Of a stretch of DNA of 64,000 nt, positions 55,729-64,000 are shown piece after piece. The translations under genes were made by a program, and so were the position numbers. The notes beneath the pieces were generated by a model, which worked only from the letters and a program-made list of their open reading frames with translations, was not told where the DNA came from and ran no database searches. The stretch is from NCBI RefSeq assembly GCF_963678635.1, contig NC_087068.1:20192914-20256913 (forward strand), in the 5' to 3' direction. This DNA comes from Symsagittifera roscoffensis. Lineage: Eukaryota > Xenacoelomorpha > Acoela > Convolutidae. The stretch's first letter is position 1. Every line of letters begins with the position of its first letter.

Positions 55729-57060
55729 CTTTTGGAGAATTAGACTACAGTGCTGATTTAAATTAACCGGACAAAACGCGATTTGAAATTTAAAACGCAT
55801 TTTTCTCAAATTGGGTTGAGTTTAGGTGAACCCTTATGAAGTCAAAACTTGCTTAGAATTTTAGCAGAATTAATATGGTGTAATTTGTTTTGGGAAATTC
55901 GGGTCCGAAATTTTACCCCAAAAATGGGTCATTTTGGCTTTTCCTAGTTAATAGAAAATTACGCCAAAAGTACACAGTCAATCATAGACATAATTATATA
56001 AAAGTGAGCCCCTTACGCAGCCCAACAAACTTTATGAAGGGTATTTTCTCCAAAAAAAATTGAAAATTGTTTAAAAATTGTTTTTAAATAAAAAGTTGGT
56101 ATTTTATATAGTAAAAATGACCTTTTTTGTCTATCAAACAAAAATAAATTAACTTATACAACATTTTGGAGATTATAGCCTCATTAAAGTTTGTTGGGCT
56201 ACGTAAGGGGCTCACTTTGATATAATTATGTCTGTGATTGACTGTGTACTTTTGGCGTAATTTTCTATTAACTAGAAAAAGCCAAAATGACCCATTTTTG
56301 GGGTAAAATTTCGAACCCGAATTTCGCAAAACAAATTACACCATATTAATTCTGCTAAAATTCTAAGCAAGTTTTGACTTCATAAGGGTTCACCTAAACT
56401 CAACCCAATTTGAGAAAAATGCGTTTTAAATTTCAAGTTTAACTCGTTTTGTCCGGTTAATTTAAATCAGCACTGTATTGGTAATGATGAATTAGTTTTA
56501 AATTCGATTCCACAGTTAGCCTCAGTTTTAACTGGATTCGAAGAAATGGGCGGATACATTAGTTTTATAATACTCTTCATTCCCCTGCTTGAATAATAAT
56601 TCTCATCATACATTTTCCATAATAAAAAACTTTTTGTTGTCAATTAACTTCATATAATCACAGACGTCCAAAAATTGAACTGACACCTCTTAGATTAACT
56701 TTTTCTCATGCCTGAAAATTGTATGACTAATTTATTTTCAAAAAAAGGCTTTTTTAAGGTTTTTTGCTTTTTTTATGCCAGTTTTTTTTGCTCAATTAAC
56801 AAAATCCACTGCTTAGGCGACAATAATCTCAGAGATAAACTTCAATAAGAGATTCGCCATCTAAGTTAAGATGTTCTATTTGAACACCATAAACTTTTGT
56901 AAATGGTTACAAAACATTTACTATGGATAAAATCAGTGGTTAAAATTCGTGGCCCACTTTTGGACAGGTTAAAGTTTATCGTAAGTTTCAGAAAATTTTA
57001 AAGAAAATATAAAAGATCTGGCTTCACACAAAAGATTCTTAGTCACTTTTGGTTATTTTG
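55600..57060. repeat. Dispersed repeat carrying the MITE, copy 1
   Basis: From ATTCAATATTTTTTAGTTTAG at about 55607 the sequence matches 63301-64000 closely, apart from the 728-bp MITE. The shared part includes the ATTAGCCTC... ACTTCATATAATCACAGACG segment and the GGCTTCACACAAAAGATT end, where the second copy leaves the window. No coding capacity. Confidence 0.7.
55748..56475. mobile_element. Tc1/mariner-type MITE, 728 bp, TA flanked
   Basis: Both ends read CAGTGCTGATTTAAATTAAC inward, and the inverted match extends for several hundred bases on each side, so most of the element is a foldback. TA lies directly outside each end (55746-55747 and 56476-56477), the target duplication of the Tc1/mariner group. 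There is no transposase. A second copy of the host repeat at 63431-63450 lacks the element at the same position. Confidence 0.85.
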
Positions 57061-57299
57061 TGTAAAAAATTGAGCCTGAACGCCATTGAAGACAAAATTT
57101 ACACTTATAAAACTTGTATGACAAGAGTTTCTTCCATTTAAAGGATAAGCATCTTTCTTGAATTGAATTTTATTATAAGCATTTTCCCTATGAAGAAACC
57201 AACTTGAGGGAGTAGCGATAGGTACGTTTTCATAATAGGAGCATGAGCTACTGCTTTAATTCAATGTTCATTCAGTCAAAAAAATAAGCCTAAATTTTG

Positions 57300-57850
57300 T
57301 TGTTCCGACTTTCGGTACGAAAGTAACGGAATATTTGTGCTCGGGGTGGGATTTTTTTTCTTCAGACAAATTTCGACTTTTTAACTAGCCATTTTTGACG
57401 GAATTTTTTTATTATCATTCGAAAGGTATTGTTGTCCTGAGCTCAGGTGTGATCAATTTTCGTTAAGTTATGGGGGTTTAAAGATTGCCATTTTGGCCAA
57501 TTTGGGACAAATAACGCGCGATATATTTCGCGCTATTAACGCGTAAGCGGAGAGTTAATCCGTCTTAGAAATCGGTCCAAATTGGTTGAAAGAAGCGGAT
57601 TTGCCATAATTGATGTGTTACAAGGAGCGAAATCTATACTTTTGTACTTTTTATAGCGTTAGGGGGGGGGATGCTTTTCATGAAAACATCAAAATTATAC
57701 TTCCGATCAATGAAAATGAGGAAGAACTTTGGATTCGGATGTGTTTTAAATTGTAACGCAAAATCAGGTTCACAAATAACAATTGGAATGTATCGAGTGA
57801 CATATCATATTAAAACTCGTTCAGATGTAATTTGAGCAACGTTAAACAAA
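57300..57850. repeat. Diverged copies of two dispersed repeats
   Basis: 57,310-57,620 is a diverged relative of the repeats at 35,630 and 44,619 (ATAACGCGCGATATATTTCG, GTCCAAATTGG). 57,690-57,835 belongs to the family at 3,930 and 63,060. The segment between 57,060 and 57,300 shows nothing recognisable. Confidence 0.5.
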
Positions 57851-58740
57851 TTTCAAAAAAAATCCCTTTGTCGATAAAAACCGGTTTGAAACTTTTGGGT
57901 TTCAGTCTAATTCCGAGCGAGTAAGACGATCAATAAATGTTCGTTAACTGGAACTGTCAGGCTATAAAAACATGATTTTACTAAAACGAAAACTATAAAG
58001 CGATTCGTAGGCAAAAATTTAGCTTAATTTAGCGCTACCTGTAGGCAAGAAAATTTTCGAAAAACTTTAAAATTTTTGTGAAAAAAAAAACGTTTCTGAA
58101 AAACTCTTTTTTAATCTTCTCTTTTTTATTCTCATGTTTGTTATTCAATTTTTTGGAAGCGTTTGTAGAGTTTTCTCATCAGACCGCGTACAAGCAACGT
58201 CTTCAAATTGAAAGAAAAAGAAACGAAAATATTTTATTGTAGTTTTTGTGAATATGGTCGGATCATTCTGTGCTACTTGCACAGCAACCGGCTATCCTGG
58301 TTGTTTTTTGAAATCAAGTTATTAAATTTAATTCAGTTGAGCTTCTCCTCCAATCACCCTCTGCAATTAGTCTGAGAAGCAACAAGTTTTTCTCGACGCA
58401 GATAATTTGTTTGGAACCGAAATCATAGCATAAAAAAAATTAAAATGACATCACGCTCGGTTTCTCTAAAATTTTTGAATTTTATTTGCATTGAAAAACG
58501 TTGTATTGTACTATAACACAACTTCAGCTGCTGTGAAGAAACTATATTATCAAAATTATAAAACATAGAATTTTTGAATTTGATAGTAGTCCTGGCACTA
58601 CAACTTTTAATTTAATTCTCGATTTAACTCGGATTAAAAACTTGGTTACCGTGGGTCAATCAGTGACGTCAGACTATGGTGTTTCAGATCTAGGTTTAAC
58701 ACTCACGTTGGTACAGAAGTCTTTAGTAATGGGGCGGCTG
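57851..58740. other. Intergenic DNA between the two minus-strand genes
   Basis: Contains the 3' flank of the KY-like gene. TTTATT at 58491-58496 is AATAAA on the minus strand, about 245 bases after the stop, a possible poly(A) signal. A segment near 58,270-58,310 (CACAGCAACCGGCTATCCTG) recurs near 61,478-61,500. Nothing else was seen. Confidence 0.4.
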
Positions 58741-61700
58741 CTAATGGGAATTCATATTCAAAAAGTGTACCTCGAATTTGAGCAGACCCTGGGGATGATC
58801 TCCATTCTTGTAAATCACAGCCAGCTGCAGATCTCCAGTACTCACTCCTGTTTTGATGCTCCCATCCCAAGTATCATCATCATCAGCAGACCTTGTTAGG
58901 GGACACACTTTCTCGTATTCTTCATTCGCTTCGCCAGGTCGCACGACAAAAACAGACTCCGCTCCCGGGATAGAAACAGAAAAGTTGATCTCTTCGTCGT
59001 ACGGCAAGAGACCTTGAGCAAGTTCAAAGTTCAAAGATTCAATCAAAACTTGTAAATTTAATTGAAATTGCGCGAAAATACAATGTGAGAAAATACAAAC
59101 CTTGTTTTGGCTCATACAGCACGCAATCTTCGGTCCAATTTGCAAAAGGCACCGGATACTGAATTAAATCTGCATGCACTGATGTGCAGTTAATCAAGTA
59201 GTTGAAAACTTCAACCGGATCCGCGTCTGGCTTGCTTTTCTTGCGCGTGAAAACACCGAGTCGGTAGAAACCCGCTTTCGGCAATGTAAGTTGGAGTTTG
59301 CCGACGTCTCCCGTTCTTTCGAAGAACACGTGATCGTTCATAGGTTCCGACTGGTCCTCCGGAGTTCGGTACTGAAGCGCTCCTTGGAAAGTTATAGAGG
59401 GATCCGATTCAACTTCAATTACTACTTCGCCCGAATCGGTGACAATAAATGGATCTTGAGGGTTGAACTTAATTTTATTTTTGTCCATGTACTTTTTTTC
59501 GCCTCTGACTCCAAACATGCTATCCAGGGTCGCTGCAAAAGGCGGGTTGGTTATTCCTGGCTTGTTGCACCTAATTAGGTAACTGCAAATGTGAGGAAGA
59601 GATTTATTGTCCTCTTTGTTTTCTAGTTCTCCAAAAATATCCAGGGTGAAGTCACCATTAGAGGGCAAATTGACAGAGAAAATGACTTCGTCGTCTACAA
59701 ATCGGTGAACGCAATAGTTTTCCAACTTCTCGTCGTCGTATTTGTTGCTGTGTAAGAAATGAGCGAAGTCTACCAGTCCGTTTTCCATTTTGAATCTGAC
59801 CTCAACTTGACCTGTTGCGGTGATTATGACCCCACTCTGGTGGCTCAGAGGCACGAGGGATTTCCTAATTGCGTCAATTCCTGAAAACCGTAGCTGAGGG
59901 ATGTCAAATATGATCGATGAAAGTTAAATTTTACTGTTCCAAGAAACCAATATTTTGAATAAAATGGAGAAAACTTTGATACAATTCAAAAAAATGATGA
60001 ATTATGAAAAAAATACAAAAACTTAACAAACAATTATAAAAACTGATGTTAATTACAAATCATTAACATCAAAAACATTTTGAATTTGAATATTGTGAAT
60101 ATGAAAAAAATCAACCCGCAGTAAAATAAGACAAAAATTGAAAATATCGGAAGATATATATAAAAACAAAACTCAAAATCTACCTGGCCCAAATCCCTTC
60201 AGCGATGCTGTCTTCGGCAACGCCTCGCAATCCGGCTTTGCCTTCGTGCAATTAATAATATACGAGCAAACATGATTCATGTAACTCGCCCTCTTATTCG
60301 CATCTTTTTCAAGCGATTCAGCAGTCGCGTAGAGCTCGATTAAAAAGTTGCCCGTCATGGGGAATGAGAGATTAAAAGAGATAATTTTGTTCATGCTTTG
60401 CTGAATAACAAACTGGCCCAGTTTGCTAGCAGATGAGACGATGTTTTTCTCGACGGTTGAGGAACTGATGGCGAACAGTTTGTATGCAAATGTGACCCAA
60501 GTGTGCATGGGCAGGGCAAACTGGATGTCCGATTCTCCCTCGGGACACTCGATGATGGCGTCGGGGTGCGACTTGATGCTGAGACCTGAAAACAAAACAC
60601 GGGTTAAAAAAATATCAATTATTTCAATTATCCTGTGCGTATTCTCGCATAGCCGAAAAACAAACTGACATTAGATCTATGATTTACTCAAACTATTCCA
60701 CTCAAGTCAATGAAAAAAAAACAGAAGAGCAAGAGTACAGTTCTTTTTTTTCGTAAATAACTGGTCACGCTACAATTCCACTCCCCGGGAACCATTTTTT
60801 TAGGCTATCTGGATAATAGACTCTGTGTCGCGCCATTGACAACCCTTGAAAACTAACACAAAAGGCCAACTGGCTGAAGCTAACTCCGGGTAGCATTATT
60901 AGTTCAAAAATATAAAAATTATCATATATCATCGTTTTTAAGTACAGCAACGGTTGTTAGCTGCCTAAATGCATCTAAATGAAACTGAGGCAGCAATAAT
61001 TTCCAGGTTTAAAATTTATATATGACGAGTCGTTCAATCAGTCGTTTTTGAAGGCGTTTAAGTCTACAGAGTTCTTTGGTTTTGAGAAGTGCGCCAAAAA
61101 GACGCTACTTCAAAAACAAAAGGAAAGGAACTATGGCCTGTAGGATGTCTCGTTATCCAGCCAATTCAATGAAAGATTGTACGGGGCCCATTGTGGTATC
61201 ATATTAATAAAGCGTATTAGCTGTGATTCGTATTACAAAAAAAAATCAAAAAGTTAGTCTGGGTCGAGAAATTTTGGTCTGACATTTTTTGGTTTTTCAG
61301 ACTGATTTTCAGCTGGAAAATTTCAGAATAATCGTTCAGTCTACGTCTTGTGAGATCCCTTTTCGCTAAATTAAAACAAAAGGAAATTCGAAGAAAAAAT
61401 CGTGACCAATTTTTGTTTGTTTTTTTTGCTCATTTTTTAAATAAAAATAAGCGTGGTTGGAAAATTCTAGTATTTGAGCACAGCAACCGCCTATCCTTGT
61501 TATTTTTTAGAACTTGAAAACCTAATTTGAAGAAATGTCTCTTTATGAAGGCCTGTCTTTCGAACTGTGCGATCTGTTTGGGCGTGTCCAGCAGTTGCCA
61601 CCTCTGTTCGTCTGGGAAGTGGCTGAAGATAAGTTTGTCCGGGTCAGAGAGAAAGTAGAAGTCATCTGAGTCGTATGTCATCGTTTGGGTTTTGTCCACT

Positions 61701-62903
61701 GCTGCTGAGGTGTCCGAGTCAATCAGCTTCCAGTCGTCTTTCTTGTCGTCGCCTATTTAAAAAAGCATTTACCGATTAGAGCCAAAATTCATCCAGACAT
61801 ACATATGGCAGCAGAATCAGAGGGTAGCCACTTAACACCCAAAGATCAGAACTTCCAATATTCAGAAACCAATCGGCTACAGTCCTTGGAAAAAATATCT
61901 CCTCCCCTAAAAAGCGAAGTTGCCAAAGCATAAAATGTTGATACTAGTCGAAAATCTGTTTTCTCAGGAGGCTTTCAAGACAAACGAGGCTTTCATGAAA
62001 ATGTTTTTCACAGAAGAAAAACTGAAAAGATGATATCTAATACAGAGAAATATTCTGACTAGCGACAATACAATATAAAGGCAAAGTGCGTTGAGATTGC
62101 AATTATAGAGAATATAATTGAGTAGCCAGTACCTGTGATGAACCTGGCACCCCAATGCACGTCTATGAGTCGCCAGTACTTATCAATGAGCACTGCATTC
62201 CAGGAAGCCCCAAAATTGCCAGCGTCCATCTTCTGGCCCGGTTGGTATCCAACCCCTTTGGCAAATCCACGGATAGTCACACATGGCACATCCGACTCAC
62301 TAAAGATAAAGCAAATTTCGACATAGTATTTGTATAATAGCGATTTTTCTTCCTTAGTGTAGCCCTGGTTTCTTTGCTTTGCCCAAGTCGGAGGGCGCAA
62401 TCTTATGATTGCGGAGGGTGCAATCATAACTTGCGCGAGTTTCTGTTTTGACAACAATGACAAACAAAGAAGGACAGAAAAAGTCAATCACGTTTTTTTG
62501 CGCCATTTAGTTATTGGAGAGCGTAATCTGCTTTCCATTTAGTAACTTAACGTTACTTTAAATAGAAAAAAATCAAAAATCACACCACGAAAAACCAAAT
62601 TTTTTCCAACTTTCACTAAGACAACTTGCTAGACTTTTCAAAAAAAAACTTAAAAAAACCACTCCACCTAAAGACACCAACTCCCATTAAGAGAAAAATT
62701 AAGAACTCAATACTGACGTGCATATGCGTCCGAACAGTCCAGCATAGGAGCCCTTCTCCTGCTTGAGTGCAGCCAGATATCCCAGAGGGGAGTTGAGGTC
62801 AACCTGGACTGAGTTGTCTACCTGATTGCAGTCCTGCGTTGTGACCCAGATGTAGATGGCGCGCACCTTGCTCAGTTCATTCGAGGCACCGTCGCACAAG
62901 TAC
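58741..62903 (-). CDS. Kyphoscoliosis peptidase / hillarin-like protein, 3' part
   Basis: Exons on the minus strand: 62903-62718, 62299-62133, 61754-61522, 60585-60184, 59880-59101, 59048-58741 (TAG), about 690 residues; upstream exons lie beyond 64000. Phases agree except at the 62133/61754 junction, which fits only if the acceptor is about 11 bases further in. The first two exons are a transglutaminase-like core (KVRAIYIWVTTQD, GSYAGLFGRICT, VTIRGFAKGVGYQPG, SWNAVLIDKYWRLIDVHWGARF). The usual Cys is Ser in GSYAGLF and the usual His is Ser in SWNAV, while the Asp remains, so it is probably catalytically dead. A DPDKLIFSHFP-DEQRWQLL segment follows, then at least three KY-type beta domains, each with a motif ending in YxIxC. 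The family acts at muscle or cytoskeletal junctions. Gene name not assigned. Confidence 0.8.
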
Positions 62904-63289
62904 CTGGAACAGATTTAAGAATAATCATTCATTCTTCATATCAAGTTGTTGGCAACGTCGGCGATCTTTGAGAATTTTCAAATGCCTACAAAATGAATTT
63001 TTCTTGTTAATTAGAATCTGAGTTTTTCGGGGTCTACTAACTCAATAGTTGAATTTTTCAACGTGCCATAATTGTTCCAACCATTGAAAACAAGGAGAAA
63101 CGTTGTATTCGGGTGAGTTTTCCAAAATCAGGTACCACAAATAATCATCGGAATGGGTCGAATGACAAAACATATTAAAACACTTTCACTCTTGTTTCGA
63201 ACGACAATAGAAAACTGCATTGGAAAATTTTGAAACAAATTGTCCCAGTGTCGAGATTGCCAGGTTTGAAAATTTTGAGCTATGAGGGA
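62904..63289. other. Intron DNA of the KY-like gene, with dispersed repeat copy 3
   Basis: No exon recognised. 63,060-63,190 carries the third copy of the ATCAGGTACCACAAATAATC repeat. Confidence 0.5.
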
Positions 63290-64000
63290 TCTAATAAGCA
63301 TTCAATATTTTTTAGTTTAGCCATGGATAAAAAATCTTTTTAATTGCGTGTCTTCTCATAGCTCAGATTTCCCTTTTTAAAACAAAACTTAGCCATAATA
63401 AGTCAAAAATGCTCAAACGATGCTTTTGGAGAATTAGACTCTTGGTAATGACGAATTAGTTTTAAATTCGATTCCACAGTTAGCCTCAGTTTTAACTGGA
63501 TTCGAAGAAATGGGCGGATACATTAGTTTTATAATACTCTTCATTCCCCTGCTTGAATAATAAATCTCATCATACATTTTCCATAATAGAAAATTTTTTG
63601 TTGTCAATTAACTTCATATAATCACAGACGTCCAAAAATTGAACTGACACCTCTTAGATTAACTTTTTCTCATGCCTGAAAATTGTATGACTATCTTATT
63701 TTCAAAAAAAAAGCTTTTTTAAGGTTTTTGCTTTTTTTATGCCAGTTTTTTTGCTCAATTAACAAAATCCACTGCTTAGGCGACAATAATCTCAGAGATA
63801 AACTTCAATAAGAGATTCGCCATCTAAGTTAAGATGTTCTATATGAACACCATAAACTTTTGTAAATGGTTACAAAACATTTACTATGGATAAAATCAGT
63901 GGTTAAAATTCTTGGCCCACTTTTGGACAGGTTAAAGTTTATTGTAAGTTTCAGAAAATTTTAAAGAAAATATAAAAGATCTGGCTTCACACAAAAGATT
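63290..64000. repeat. Dispersed repeat, copy 2 (MITE-free), cut by window end
   Basis: Matches 55600-57060 and keeps an uninterrupted site GAATTAGACTCTTGGTAATG at 63431-63450 where copy 1 has the MITE. It lies inside the presumed intron of the KY-like gene. Confidence 0.7.

Noticed and set aside
61735..61755. One-base error in an A5 run of the KY-like gene
   Set aside because: The phase mismatch can be solved by using an acceptor about 11 bases downstream (ACAAG), so it is not independent evidence for homopolymer errors.
1..64000. CRISPR arrays, bacterial operons, rRNA genes
   Set aside because: None seen; introns and transposons indicate animal nuclear DNA, and the palindromic arrays lack constant-length unique spacers.

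Overview
The window looks like nuclear DNA of an invertebrate animal. It is AT-rich, has low gene density, and carries two intron-containing genes with GT-AG introns plus a third two-exon gene. Mobile DNA fills most of the rest. I cannot fix the clade. The env-bearing Ty3/gypsy element would suit several marine invertebrates, including tunicates, but nothing here decides it.

Layout: (1) 1-6.5 kb is intergenic and holds a palindrome-packed terminal-inverted-repeat element, a tRNA-like SINE head and a near-perfect hairpin. (2) 6.5-28.9 kb is a very large (about 18-22 kb) decayed Ty3/gypsy element with ~1.81 kb terminal repeats; the 5' repeat is duplicated together with its flank. It encodes gag, protease, RT, RNase H and integrase, then a small membrane ORF, a Pro/Ser-rich ORF, a signal-peptide-bearing env-like glycoprotein and a large unrecognised ORF after env. 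(3) 28.9-36.6 kb has a LINE ORF1-like scrap, a two-exon gene of unknown function (30.2-31.6 kb) and several foldback or inverted-repeat elements. (4) 36.58-43.16 kb is a young Ty3/gypsy element with 212-bp LTRs, a 5-bp target duplication, PBS and PPT. Its reading frame is interrupted only by two one-base shifts in A-runs. (5) 43.2-48.3 kb has a Tc1 transposase scrap, a dispersed repeat and a large foldback with a third arm. (6) 48.3-55.4 kb (minus) is a seven-exon coiled-coil gene whose C-terminus resembles the dynein heavy-chain stalk. (7) 55.4-57.9 kb holds repeats, including a Tc1/mariner-type MITE whose empty site is visible in a second repeat copy at 63.3-64 kb. (8) 58.7-62.9 kb (minus) is the 3' part of a kyphoscoliosis-peptidase/hillarin-like gene with substituted catalytic residues.

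The most unusual material is the large gypsy element: the two unrecognised ORFs abutting env by short overlaps, an ORF inside its LTR, gag beginning inside the LTR, an intron-like segment immediately after the last stop codon, and an extremely G-poor coding strand. Both gypsy elements start their gag frame in or at the edge of the LTR. The exon models below are mutually phase-consistent by hand reading, except for one junction that is flagged.
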